Of a stretch of 64,000 nucleotides of DNA, positions 16,693-24,992 are shown piece after piece. Under the pieces are notes generated by a model. The model made no database searches. It was not told the DNA's origin and saw only the letters and a program-made list of their open reading frames with translations. The translations under genes and the position numbers were made by a program. Numbering within the stretch: position 1 is the first letter of the stretch; the number at the start of each line of letters is the position of its first letter. Source of the stretch: Cognataquiflexum nitidum (GTDB lineage Bacteria; Bacteroidota; Bacteroidia; Cytophagales; Cyclobacteriaceae). The DNA lies in assembly GCF_022538055.1 (NCBI RefSeq), contig NZ_JAKZAM010000028.1, forward strand, positions 1 to 64,000, given 5' to 3'.

Positions 16693-19017
16693 CTATGCTT
16701 TCTTTTTGGTAAACTTACCTTTCTTTTTTATATCAGGTTGATTTTCAATGATTTCTAATGTTTCAGCGTAAGTTAAATTTTCAGCTTCTTTCCCTTTCGG
16801 AATTTTGAAATTGTTTTTTCCAAACTTAATGTAAGGCCCCCATCTACCATTTAAAATCTGTATTTCAGGATTCTCTTCAAAGGTTTTGATATGCTTCTTG
16901 TCATCAGCTTCTCTTTTGTCTTCGATGAGCTTGATGGCTTCATCTTCAGTGATGGTCATTGGGTCTTGTTCTTTTCCTAGGGAAACAAATTTGTCATCGT
17001 GTCTGAGATAAGGGCCAAATTTACCTACAGCCGCAACGATCTTTTTATCTTCAAAGTGGCCTACTTCTCTTGGTAATTTGAAAAGTTCCAAGGCATCTTC
17101 CAAGGTAATGTTTTCGATAAACTGTCCTTTTTTCATGCTGGCAAACTGCTTCTGTTCATCTTCCTGATCACCGATCTGAACCAATGGTCCAAATCTCCCT
17201 AACCTTGCAAACACTGATTTACCGGATTTTGGATCCTTGCCTAATTCACGTGAACTGTTTATATCAGCTCGAGCCACATTTGCTGTCTCTTCTACTCTGA
17301 GGTGGAATTTGCTATAGAATCCCTCGATCATATCCTCCCAATTCTGCCCGCCATGAGCTATATCATCAAACTCTTTTTCTACTTTGGCAGTAAATGAAAA
17401 GTCGATTACATTAGGAAAATGCTCCACGAGAAAATCATTGACCACCATGGCGATGTTAGTCGGGAAGAGCTTGTTTTTATCAGCACCGGTTACCTCTTTT
17501 TTTGTTTCTTTTGAAAATTGTCCTTTCACAATTTTCATTTCTGTGTAGTTTCGGTCGGTACCGTCTCTTGATTCTTTGGTCACATAATCTCTTTTTTGGA
17601 TAGTAGAAATGGTAGGGGCATAGGTGGAAGGACGGCCGATGCCCATCTCTTCCAATTTTTTTACAAGAGATGCTTCAGTATACCTTGGTGCAGGCCTGGA
17701 GAAAGTCTCTTTTCCCTTCATTTCTTCCAAATCAAGATTTTGACCAATGCTTACAGGGGGTATCAGCCCTTTATTTCCATTTTCCTCATCTTCCGGTTCA
17801 TCGTCGGTATCTTCAAGATATACCTTCAAAAATCCCTCAAACTTGATGACTTCACCTGAAGCAATCAATTTTTCGGGTGTTGTAGATATACCGATGGTGA
17901 CTATGGTTCTTTCAAGCTGGGCGTCAGCCATCTGTGAAGCAATTGCACGCTTCCAGATCAATTCATACAGGCGCTGCTCATTACGGTCACCATTTACCTC
18001 ACTTTTTGCAAAATCTGTAGGCCGGATAGCTTCATGGGCTTCCTGTGCGCTTTCAGATTTGGTGGAAAACTTGCGGGGTTGGTGAAACTCAGGCCCGTAA
18101 GAAGCGTGAATCTCGTTTTTGGCCGCAGCGATTGCATCTTCTGAAAGGTTTACACTGTCCGTACGCATGTATGTAATCTTTCCCGCCTCATATAGTTTTT
18201 GGGCTACTGACATGGTCTGCGCCACAGAGAAACTCAGTTTTCTACTTGCTTCCTGCTGAAGGGTAGAGGTGGTAAAAGGTGGAGCAGGAGTTTTTTTAGC
18301 GGGTTTTTTCTCGAGGTTTTCGATTGTAAAATCAGCTCCGAGACATTTATTCAAAAATTCTTCCGCATCAGCTTGACTTTCAAATTTCTTCGGAAGCTCC
18401 GCCGAAAGTCTTTTTCCTTTGACTTCAAATACTGCGGTAATCCTATATGATGATTTTGATTTGAACTTTTCAATTTCTCTTTCTCTGTCTACAATCAGCC
18501 TTACAGCCACAGACTGAACCCTTCCGGCAGAAAGGCCTGCTTTTATTTTTTTCCATAGTATAGGAGAAAGTTCAAAACCTACCAACCTGTCAAGAATCCT
18601 TCTTGCCTGCTGTGCATTGACAAGGTCAATGTCAATTTTCCTTGGGTTTTCTATTGCTTTGAGGATAGCATTTTTGGTAATCTCCCTAAATACGATTCGC
18701 TTTGTTTGCTCATCCTTCAGATTCAATACTTCCTTGAGATGCCAAGAAATGGCTTCTCCTTCGCGGTCATCGTCACTTGCTAGGTAAATGGTTTCAGCTT
18801 CTTTTACCAAACTTTTAAGCTGTTTGATTACATCTTTCTTGTCGGGAGTAACTTCGTAGGTCGGTTTGAATTTATTTTTAACATCAATAGCATGATCTCC
18901 TTTTGGCAAATCACGGACATGACCATAACTTGAGGCAACCTTATAATCCTTACCGAGATACCCTTCAATGGTTTTCGCTTTGGCCGGTGACTCTACTATT
19001 ACTAAATTTTTTGACAT
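16693..19017 (-). CDS. topA: DNA topoisomerase I (type IA)
   Basis: A 774-residue type IA topoisomerase that relaxes negative supercoils. The N-terminal Toprim domain begins LVIVESPAKAKTIEGYLG and holds the DDDREGEAI metal site. The active-site tyrosine is Tyr283 in ITYMRTDSVNL. The central gate domains are complete. In place of the zinc-ribbon tail of E. coli TopA, the C-terminus (about 580-774) has repeated basic Toprim-associated modules (FGPLVQIG, FGPYLRHDDKF, WGPYIKFG) and a lysine-rich end. This arrangement is usual for this phylum and many other bacteria. It is monocistronic, with its own terminator. Confidence 0.97.
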   Translation of the reverse strand: MSKNLVIVESPAKAKTIEGYLGKDYKVASSYGHVRDLPKGDHAIDVKNKFKPTYEVTPDKKDVIKQLKSLVKEAETIYLASDDDREGEAISWHLKEVLNLKDEQTKRIVFREITKNAILKAIENPRKIDIDLVNAQQARRILDRLVGFELSPILWKKIKAGLSAGRVQSVAVRLIVDREREIEKFKSKSSYRITAVFEVKGKRLSAELPKKFESQADAEEFLNKCLGADFTIENLEKKPAKKTPAPPFTTSTLQQEASRKLSFSVAQTMSVAQKLYEAGKITYMRTDSVNLSEDAIAAAKNEIHASYGPEFHQPRKFSTKSESAQEAHEAIRPTDFAKSEVNGDRNEQRLYELIWKRAIASQMADAQLERTIVTIGISTTPEKLIASGEVIKFEGFLKVYLEDTDDEPEDEENGNKGLIPPVSIGQNLDLEEMKGKETFSRPAPRYTEASLVKKLEEMGIGRPSTYAPTISTIQKRDYVTKESRDGTDRNYTEMKIVKGQFSKETKKEVTGADKNKLFPTNIAMVVNDFLVEHFPNVIDFSFTAKVEKEFDDIAHGGQNWEDMIEGFYSKFHLRVEETANVARADINSSRELGKDPKSGKSVFARLGRFGPLVQIGDQEDEQKQFASMKKGQFIENITLEDALELFKLPREVGHFEDKKIVAAVGKFGPYLRHDDKFVSLGKEQDPMTITEDEAIKLIEDKREADDKKHIKTFEENPEIQILNGRWGPYIKFGKNNFKIPKGKEAENLTYAETLEIIENQPDIKKKGKFTKKKA

Positions 19018-19173
19018 AAGTATGTTGCTTTAAAAGATTGGCTCGCTTCTGTGGCTTTCCATTTAAAATCCTAAAAATAGACTGCAATATATTCCTATCC
19101 AAATAAACATTTGCTTCACCTTTTTAATTGGCTTGGTTTTCGACATATTTATAATCATAAAAATTAATTCAAA

Positions 19174-19656
19174 ATGGCATCTATCAAGCATTTATATGTA
19201 TTAAGACATGGTGAAGCCAAGCCGGGGATTGGTCATCTTGGCGACATCAAAAGACCCCTTACCGAAAAGGGGCAAAAGCACATTGAGAAGTTATCCAAGA
19301 TCTTGGCAGGCAGGGAAATATCTTTTGATTTGGTTTTGATGAGTCCTTCAATAAGGACTTCCCAAACAGGGGAAATTATTTCAAAGTATGTTTTTTCAAA
19401 AGAAATTATTGTGGAAGATGATATTTATGAAGCTGAGACAATGGCACTCTTACATCTTTTAAATAAAATCAATGAACCTGTGGAAAATTTGTTGTTGATT
19501 GGTCATAATCCCTCATTAAGTGCCTTGATTTTATACCTGACAGGAAATGGTTCGGTCAATTTACATCCGGGAATGTTAGCCATTGTTGAGGTTAGCGTTG
19601 AAAATTGGAACCTGCTTGGAAAAAATACCGGTATTCTGAAAGAAATAATTTTGTAA
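19174..19656 (+). CDS. sixA: SixA-type phosphohistidine phosphatase
   Basis: A 160-residue member of the histidine phosphatase (RHG) superfamily. The catalytic His12 is in LYVLRHGEAK and the second conserved His111 is in LLIGHNPSLS. The length and motif spacing match SixA, which removes phosphate from phosphohistidine on Hpt domains. It is divergent from topA and ends at a strong bidirectional terminator. Its target here is unknown. Confidence 0.88.
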   Translation: MASIKHLYVLRHGEAKPGIGHLGDIKRPLTEKGQKHIEKLSKILAGREISFDLVLMSPSIRTSQTGEIISKYVFSKEIIVEDDIYEAETMALLHLLNKINEPVENLLLIGHNPSLSALILYLTGNGSVNLHPGMLAIVEVSVENWNLLGKNTGILKEIIL

Positions 19657-19697
19657 TTTGAATTCTGAGTCTTTTTGGTACTGACTCTTTCCATTCA

Positions 19698-19734
19698 AAA
19701 AAAAAGTCGCTTTCCAATAGGAAAGCGACTTTTC
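19698..19734. terminator. Bidirectional terminator between sixA and the BlaI-type gene
   Basis: The stem GTCGCTTTCC/GGAAAGCGAC has a 4-nt loop, flanked by eight or more A on the left and TTTT on the right. It serves two convergent genes. Confidence 0.85.
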
Positions 19735-19758
19735 GGTCAAATGACTAATCTTGATGGA

Positions 19759-20124
19759 TTATTTCTTAAGGTCACTTTTTACTTCTTCCATTGCTTTGTC
19801 AAGGTCCTTTGAATCAAGATTTTTGTCCTTGGCGTGGAAAGAAATAAGTTTAGCAAATGATCCGCTGAAATAGCCGTTAAGAAGGTTTTTAATGGAAAAA
19901 CTTCTGTATTCGTCTTTAGAAACTATTGGAAAATATTCATGTGATTTTCCATAAGCTTTGTGATTGACAAATCCTTTTCTTTCCAAAATCCTCACTATAG
20001 TAGATACAGTGTTGTAGGCTGGTTTTGGTTCTGACATTTTTTCAAGGATATCTTTGACAAAGCCTTTCTCGATATCCCACAGAATCTGCATGATCTGTTC
20101 TTCTGCACGGGTTAGTTCTCTCAT
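19759..20124 (-). CDS. BlaI/MecI/CopY-family transcriptional repressor
   Basis: A 121-residue winged-helix repressor. It begins MRELTRAEEQIMQILWDI, the BlaI/MecI signature, with the recognition helix in PAYNTVSTIVRILERKGF (about 35-52). The C-terminal dimerisation helix is present. These proteins usually repress a neighbouring membrane protease (BlaR1) or a transporter. No BlaR1 gene is adjacent here, so the target is elsewhere or is the gene itself. The 255-nt upstream space is very AT-rich and has no gene. Confidence 0.85.
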   Translation of the reverse strand: MRELTRAEEQIMQILWDIEKGFVKDILEKMSEPKPAYNTVSTIVRILERKGFVNHKAYGKSHEYFPIVSKDEYRSFSIKNLLNGYFSGSFAKLISFHAKDKNLDSKDLDKAMEEVKSDLKK

Positions 20125-20330
20125 AATGTGTTTAAGTTTAAATTCGTTTCCAACTTATCCATTTAGTTTCTTAAATCCAAGAAAAGGAATTAAATCTTTT
20201 TCAAGTTTATTATTTTTTTTTTAAAAGGGTTTTGGCGGTGATTTATGAGGTTTAAAAAGGTAAATAAAATCACAAAAAAATTATAAAACCACATATTTAT
20301 ATTCTACTAACAAATATATTTATATAAAAT

Positions 20331-20357
20331 AAAAAAACCTCTTAATAGAGGTTTTTA
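20331..20357 (-). terminator. Terminator of the desaturase gene
   Basis: AAAAACCTC/GAGGTTTTT stem around a 6-nt loop, just after the desaturase stop codon. On the minus strand a T-run follows. Confidence 0.75.
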
Positions 20358-20380
20358 AAGAATAAAAATAATTATTTCTT

Positions 20381-21130
20381 TTAAATAGGCCGAAGTTTAA
20401 TGATTCCAGAGGCATGGAGCAATTTCACAATTGGATAAGTGGGGTCAAACTCATACCATTTAACAGCAAAATTGGGACGGTTGGGTAATTTGTGGTGGTT
20501 GTTTTGGAATAATTCTCCCAACATCAAAAGGTCAAGTAGTAAACTGTTCTTTGATTTGTCGTTATTATCAAAATTTGCATAGCCATATTTATGACCACTC
20601 CAATTAACAATCGCTCCATGAACGGGCCCCATCATAAAATGGATTGGCAATAAAAAATACATCCACCAATGGGTTCCGGCCAATTCAAATACCGAGATAC
20701 TCAAAACATATACCAATACATAAAAGAGACCCCATCCCAATCGGACAATCATGGTGTCAGCAAATAAATCGAATTTGTTCCAATCAGGAACATCTTTTGA
20801 AAACCTTTCCTCCGGCTTGAGCTTGAAGCTAAAGTAGTCATTATAAATGTTTTTTGTTTTCCACATCATGGTAAATAAATTTTCAGTATGATGCGGACTG
20901 TGCGGATCTTTTGGAGTATCGCTGTAGGCATGATGCATTCTGTGAAGGATCGCATAGGCCCTTGGTGACAGATAAGAACTTCCCTGACAAAGCCATGTAA
21001 AGAAGTAGAAAAACTTTTCCCAGTACTTGTTCATGGAAAACATCTGATGGGCAGCATACCTGTGGAGGAAGAAACTCTGGCAAAACAAAGAGAAATACCA
21101 GTGGAGAAGAAAGAAAGCAATTAATATCAC
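20381..21130 (-). CDS. Membrane acyl-CoA/fatty acid desaturase
   Basis: A 249-residue integral membrane desaturase. The three histidine boxes that hold the di-iron centre are visible: HRYAAH (about 23-28), HRMHH (about 60-64) and QNNHHK (about 215). Hydrophobic segments alternate with them as in delta-9 type desaturases. It introduces a double bond into membrane fatty acyl chains and so tunes fluidity. The start is taken as GTG at 21130, since the frame is closed upstream by a stop and no ATG precedes the first helix. The gene is monocistronic, and its terminator lies at 20331-20357. Confidence 0.88.
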   Translation of the reverse strand: MILIAFFLLHWYFSLFCQSFFLHRYAAHQMFSMNKYWEKFFYFFTWLCQGSSYLSPRAYAILHRMHHAYSDTPKDPHSPHHTENLFTMMWKTKNIYNDYFSFKLKPEERFSKDVPDWNKFDLFADTMIVRLGWGLFYVLVYVLSISVFELAGTHWWMYFLLPIHFMMGPVHGAIVNWSGHKYGYANFDNNDKSKNSLLLDLLMLGELFQNNHHKLPNRPNFAVKWYEFDPTYPIVKLLHASGIIKLRPI

Positions 21131-21501
21131 TGATTTGGGATTAAGAATTAATAATTATCTACAAAGATATACACAATAATCAAAATTTTAAATCAAAGTT
21201 GTAGGAACGGAAATATTATTTAAAAAACTTCCTTTAGGGTAGGTTGACATCATCGTAAATTAAATTCATTTTGAATTTAGAGGGGATAATGCTGTTATTT
21301 TAACTTATTGAGGATTAGAGAAAAACTAATATTGAGTTACCGGATCCTGTGTTGTTTTTTTTTACTTATAATCTTACATCTAAATTATTTATCCTAACAA
21401 ATAGTTTGCAAAATAAGCGAATCAAAGAACACTGCTTACAAAACGCTTGAACCTTAGAAACCGATTCTTAAATTAAGAGAAATTTTAAAACCTTTGACCC
21501 A
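21131..21501. other. Gene-free AT-rich spacer
   Basis: 371 nt between the divergent desaturase and holin-like genes. I see no frame, strong hairpin or repeat in it. A weak AATAGTTTG element at about 21401-21409 could be part of a promoter for the gene at 21502. Confidence 0.4.
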
Positions 21502-21867
21502 ATGAGCAAATCCAATAAGGCTATCCAAATAATTTTACAATTGATTTTAGGTGCTGTTTCGGTTTTGATTGTTCAATATATCCTGCCGGGTGTTGCTGTT
21601 GAAGATTTTTTTACAGCCATTGTTGTGGCTGCATTATTGACTTTGCTGAACCTTACGATTAAGCCGATTTTGATTTTTTTAACGATACCGATTACAATTT
21701 TGACCTTGGGTTTGTTTTTACTTGCGATCAATGCTATTCTTATTTTGTTGACGGCAGAGATTATTCCTGGTTTTTCAGTTGATGGATTTTGGTGGGCATT
21801 ATTGTTCAGTTTGATATTAAGTATTGTTAACTCTCTATTGGGTGTCAACCTTGGCCGCAATACCTAA
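21502..21867 (+). CDS. Four-helix membrane protein, phage holin superfamily IV
   Basis: A 121-residue protein that is almost entirely hydrophobic with four membrane helices. The first contains ILGAVSVLIVQYILPG, and the second and third are joined through TIKPILIFLTIPI, with glycine/proline turns. This matches the small bacterial 'mycobacterial 4 TMS phage holin superfamily IV' proteins, which are chromosomal and common in Bacteroidota; the holin name is by homology only. There is no phage gene nearby. A role in membrane homeostasis is a guess. Confidence 0.75.
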   Translation: MSKSNKAIQIILQLILGAVSVLIVQYILPGVAVEDFFTAIVVAALLTLLNLTIKPILIFLTIPITILTLGLFLLAINAILILLTAEIIPGFSVDGFWWALLFSLILSIVNSLLGVNLGRNT

Positions 21868-21877
21868 AAAGGATAAA

Positions 21878-22306
21878 TTATTGTGTAGGAAGTGTTTGGT
21901 CATCTTTCCGCATGTAAAGGACTTTCTTCCCGCTTTGATTTTTGAAAAAATGTTTTTGGTCGGATTTTTTAACCAGAACCAATAATATGGCTTTTTCAAC
22001 CTCTATATTTTTATCATCGAACTCCACATTCTCAAAAACTTCAAATTCTAGCTGCGGGGATGGGTCACAATATTGATTGGCTGCTTTTTCGATCATAAAA
22101 ATTTCCTCTTCCGGATCGATTCCAACAATTTTCTTTTTATCCGATACACCTATAACTATTGTACCACCCTCAGAATTTGCAAAAGCAACCAATGTCTTTG
22201 CAATTTTTTGGGCTGAAGTGATGGATTGTTTGAAATCGATAGTTAGGCCTTCACTTGTTCTCAGGAGGGTTTTTAAAAATTCTTCATTTTTTTTCGGTAA
22301 CAACAT
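21878..22306 (-). CDS. AlbA_2 (Schlafen-type) domain protein
   Basis: A 142-residue single-domain protein of the AlbA_2/DUF4 type, recognised by TIDFKQSITSAQKIAKTLVAFANSEGG spread over residues 21-47 and the following IVIGVSDKKKIVGID. The C-terminus RKDDQTLP is also a family feature. These domains are called nucleic-acid or ATP binding and also occur in larger regulators and defence proteins. Here it is free-standing. It is convergent with the holin-like gene, with only 10 nt between stop codons. The exact function is unknown. Confidence 0.75.
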   Translation of the reverse strand: MLLPKKNEEFLKTLLRTSEGLTIDFKQSITSAQKIAKTLVAFANSEGGTIVIGVSDKKKIVGIDPEEEIFMIEKAANQYCDPSPQLEFEVFENVEFDDKNIEVEKAILLVLVKKSDQKHFFKNQSGKKVLYMRKDDQTLPTQ

Positions 22307-22433
22307 TTTTTTTTAATATAAATCCTTGTATTTTAATTACTTGAATCTTGTTTATGCTTATTCTTTGCTCAGAATGCTTTTAAGTTAGCAGAAAGCATTG
22401 TATGTTGTCTCCGATTCTACCAACTTTTATCAT

Positions 22434-22997
22434 ATGAAATATAAAAATGAAGGTTTTGCACCTGAAACAATTGAAGCCTTGAAAAAAGAACTTGAAGCTT
22501 CAAAAAAAAGCTTCAAGATTGTTCCCGGGGAGGATAATTCCGAGGAATTTGTAAATTTTTATTTTATAGGCATGCATGAAGGAAAAGAAGTGGTATATGA
22601 TGCAGCCCTTTATACATTGAGGCTTCATCATGCCTCAGAGGTCTATGAATTGGCCGAACATGAGGCAGCTAAGAAATTTTCTAATTTTAAAGGCATCCAT
22701 TATGAGGAGGACGAAAATGGAAACCTCAAACCACTAAGCAGCGAGGAAGAGGAGATAGGGTGGTTTATGACTGAGATCATCATGGATATTGAAGAAGATG
22801 AATCTGTCAAAGTCCAAGAATTTGTAGATGTGGACATGAACCATGACTATGGAATAGGGTTGGACGCAGCCCTTAACGTGGACGAAATAACCGAAAAGGT
22901 GATTGTCAAATTTATCAAAGAATTTAATGATGACAGTCTGGTTTTGGATGATACACTTTATGCATTCCAATCAGAGGAAGAAGATGTGGATGATTAG
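22434..22997 (+). CDS. Conserved acidic hypothetical protein
   Basis: A 187-residue cytosolic protein rich in Glu and Asp; I do not recognise its family. The start is taken as ATG 22434 (MKYKNEGFAP) rather than the in-frame TTG at 22398, because the earlier start adds 12 poorly ordered residues. It has an N-terminal helix followed by a beta-rich part with HEGKEVVYDAALYTLRLHHA. The C-terminal tail is strongly acidic. A hairpin terminator follows at 23028, so it appears monocistronic. Confidence 0.7.
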   Translation: MKYKNEGFAPETIEALKKELEASKKSFKIVPGEDNSEEFVNFYFIGMHEGKEVVYDAALYTLRLHHASEVYELAEHEAAKKFSNFKGIHYEEDENGNLKPLSSEEEEIGWFMTEIIMDIEEDESVKVQEFVDVDMNHDYGIGLDAALNVDEITEKVIVKFIKEFNDDSLVLDDTLYAFQSEEEDVDD

Positions 22998-23027
22998 GCA
23001 AGGTTTTTTACCAAACTATTTTTGAAG

Positions 23028-23055
23028 ACGCTTGTTACACAACAAGCGTTTTTTA
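23028..23055 (+). terminator. Terminator before the HDAC-like gene
   Basis: ACGCTTGTT/AACAAGCGT perfect 9-bp stem, ACAC loop and six T. It ends 4 nt before the ATG of the next gene, so transcription of that gene must start within or very close to the hairpin, or read through it. Confidence 0.8.
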
Positions 23056-23059
23056 TGTT

Positions 23060-23962
23060 ATGCTCAAAATTGCCTGGTCTCCCATTTATTGCCACCCGCT
23101 TCCTGCAGGACACCGATTCCCAATGGAAAAATACAATCTACTCCCCGAACAGCTTATTTACGAAGGGACTGTCAAGGAATCCAATTTTTTTTCCCCCGAC
23201 AAATTGGAAGAAAAATGGATAGTAAACACCCACAGCCACACTTATTTTAAACGATTAACATCGCTTTCTCTTGAAAAATCTGAAATCAGGAAAACAGGCT
23301 TCCCACTAAGCCTTGAACTGATTGAAAGGGAAATCCTGATCATGCACGGATCAGTACAAGCTGCGGTATTTGCGCTTGAATTTGGAATAGCCATGAACAT
23401 AGCCGGAGGCACACACCATGCATTTGCCGATAGGGGAGAAGGTTTCTGTCTTTTGAATGACATTGCAATTGCATCAAACTATCTATTGAAAAATAAATTG
23501 TCGAGTAGGATATTGGTAGTGGACTTGGATGTGCATCAGGGTAACGGAACAGCGAGTATTTTTGAAAACAACTCCTTTGTGTTTACCTTCAGTATGCATG
23601 GAGCATCCAATTATCCCATGCATAAGGAAAAATCAGACCTTGATATTGGCTTGCCTGACAAGATTTCAGATGGGGAATACCTGAAGATATTAAAGGAAAC
23701 ACTTCCAAAGTTGATCGATACATTTGAGCCTGACTTTATTATTTACCAAAGCGGGGTTGATGTTTTGTATTCTGACAAATTGGGTAGATTGGGACTGACC
23801 GTCGCAGGTTGCAAGGAAAGAGACAAAACGGTACTTGAATTAGCCAAGCTTCATTCTATACCAATAATGTGTTGTATGGGGGGAGGATATTCCGAAAAGT
23901 TGAGTCTCATCGTAGATGCTCATGCCAATACTTTCAGGCTTGCACAAGATTTGTTCTTTTAA
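23060..23962 (+). CDS. Histone deacetylase-family amidohydrolase
   Basis: A 300-residue zinc amidohydrolase of the arginase/deacetylase fold (AcuC/APAH/HDAC family). The active-site motifs are GGTHHAFADRGEGFC (two catalytic His), VVDLDVHQGNGT (zinc-binding Asp and His) and the late CMGGGYS glycine motif. Bacterial members deacetylate acetyl-lysine proteins, acetoin-related substrates or acetylpolyamines. The deoxyhypusine-synthase-like gene about 1 kb downstream makes an acetylpolyamine substrate conceivable; that is inference. The start ATG at 23060 abuts the preceding terminator. A small membrane protein gene follows after 5 nt. Confidence 0.88.
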   Translation: MLKIAWSPIYCHPLPAGHRFPMEKYNLLPEQLIYEGTVKESNFFSPDKLEEKWIVNTHSHTYFKRLTSLSLEKSEIRKTGFPLSLELIEREILIMHGSVQAAVFALEFGIAMNIAGGTHHAFADRGEGFCLLNDIAIASNYLLKNKLSSRILVVDLDVHQGNGTASIFENNSFVFTFSMHGASNYPMHKEKSDLDIGLPDKISDGEYLKILKETLPKLIDTFEPDFIIYQSGVDVLYSDKLGRLGLTVAGCKERDKTVLELAKLHSIPIMCCMGGGYSEKLSLIVDAHANTFRLAQDLFF

Positions 23963-23967
23963 AAGAT

Positions 23968-24201
23968 ATGAAAAAGTTAAAAAGAAAATGGTTCATTTAT
24001 TCCACCTTGGGTATTCTGATTATGGGGATAGGATTAAGTGTTTTAGGCGAGGCAATAATAGCAAAGGCACTTACAAAAGGATTTTTGAATTGGTTTTTGA
24101 TGGGAACAGCCGGGTTGGCACTGATTTTTGCAGGTTTGTCTATTTTTGGTCAAGGTGTTGTTTACAAAACCATTATTGACCAAAAGAAACAGAATCTTTA
24201 A
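23968..24201 (+). CDS. Small two-helix membrane protein
   Basis: A 77-residue protein starting at ATG 23968 (MKKLKRKWF), 5 nt after the HDAC-like gene, so probably co-transcribed. It has a basic N-terminus, two hydrophobic helices (about 10-30 and 40-60) separated by a short loop, and a polar C-terminus. I do not recognise a named family. Confidence 0.7.
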   Translation: MKKLKRKWFIYSTLGILIMGIGLSVLGEAIIAKALTKGFLNWFLMGTAGLALIFAGLSIFGQGVVYKTIIDQKKQNL

Positions 24202-24232
24202 CGGAAATTAACAATTGACCCCCTAAATAAAA

Positions 24233-24262
24233 TTTGCAAAAAAGATACTTTGTTTATATTTG
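24233..24262 (+). promoter_or_regulatory. Bacteroidota promoter (TTTG-N18-TATATTTG)
   Basis: The -33 element TTTG at 24233-24236 and the -7 element TATATTTG at 24255-24262 match the phylum-specific sigma factor consensus with an 18-nt spacer. Transcription should start near 24269. This rules out the in-frame TTG at 24250 as a start and supports the GTG at 24286. Confidence 0.8.
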
Positions 24263-24285
24263 CGCCAATTAGAAAAAAGACAATC

Positions 24286-24894
24286 GTGAAAAGAACAGCA
24301 AAATTATTAGTCTTGGCAGGAATTTCAGCTTTGACATTTTCTTCATGTGACCAAGCAGGTAAAAGCACAGAAGGAGCGGCATCGACCGAATCAAATGAGG
24401 CAGTAAGTGTGGCAGATCTGAAAGTAGCCTATGTGCTGACAGACAGTGTGATCGCTAGGTACACCTATTTCAAAGAGAAATCAGGAGAAATCACCCAAAA
24501 AGGGAAAAACTTTGAAAATGAACTAGGTTCAAGAGCCAAAGGTTTTGAGCAGGAAGTCGCAAATTTCCAGCAGACTGCCCAAGCGATGACGCCTAACCAA
24601 GCAAGAGCAAAGCAAGATGAATTGGTCAAGAAAGAACAAAACCTAATGACCTACAGAGACAACATCATGCAGGAATTGTCAGGAGATGAAGCTAAGTTAT
24701 ACAGCGATGTATATGATCAGATTCAAGTATTTCTAACCGAATATGCAGAGGCCAACGACCTGGAAATGATATTGTCTTATACCCGTGGTGGTGCCATTTG
24801 GTATTCCAATAAGGCTTTGGATATCACAGACATAGTGGTAGAAGGTATCAATAAAAAGTATGAAGCTTCCAAAGTTTCTGCTGCTACGAAATAA
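24286..24894 (+). CDS. OmpH/Skp-like periplasmic chaperone, lipoprotein
   Basis: A 202-residue OmpH-family protein. The start is GTG 24286, chosen because the promoter -7 box overlaps the alternative upstream start. A lipoprotein signal ends in the lipobox LTFSSC (residues about 16-21). After a Gly/Ser/Glu-rich linker comes the OmpH core: a first strand VAYVLTD, a long coiled-coil pair (about 65-150) rich in Lys and Gln, and a closing part MILSYTRGGAIWY. Skp-like proteins hold outer-membrane proteins in the periplasm. Anchoring by a lipid is common in Bacteroidota. The gene has its own promoter and terminator. Confidence 0.85.
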   Translation: MKRTAKLLVLAGISALTFSSCDQAGKSTEGAASTESNEAVSVADLKVAYVLTDSVIARYTYFKEKSGEITQKGKNFENELGSRAKGFEQEVANFQQTAQAMTPNQARAKQDELVKKEQNLMTYRDNIMQELSGDEAKLYSDVYDQIQVFLTEYAEANDLEMILSYTRGGAIWYSNKALDITDIVVEGINKKYEASKVSAATK

Positions 24895-24912
24895 GAACTT
24901 AACGGTTTGGAA

Positions 24913-24943
24913 AAAGCCCGGCATATCCTGTCGGGCTTTTTTT
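24913..24943 (+). terminator. Terminator after the OmpH-like gene
   Basis: AGCCCGGCA/TGTCGGGCT stem (one mismatch) with a 5-nt loop and seven T, 18 nt after the stop codon. Confidence 0.85.
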
Positions 24944-24959
24944 ATGTATATTAAATTGG

Positions 24960-24967
24960 TACTTTTG
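24960..24967 (+). promoter_or_regulatory. Candidate -7 element of the DHS-like gene
   Basis: TACTTTTG matches TAnnTTTG and lies 25 nt upstream of the ATG at 24993. The -33 region would fall in the T-tract of the preceding terminator and has no clear TTTG, so only the -7 box is called. Confidence 0.5.
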
Positions 24968-24992
24968 CAGCGAAAAATTCAACAATCACTTT

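Noticed and set aside
21502..21867. Evidence of a prophage from the holin-like gene.
   Set aside because: No endolysin, capsid, tail or integrase genes are near. This family is a common chromosomal membrane protein.
24250..24285. Upstream TTG start of the OmpH-like gene.
   Set aside because: The promoter -7 box overlaps this codon, so it would not be transcribed; GTG 24286 also gives a proper lipoprotein signal.
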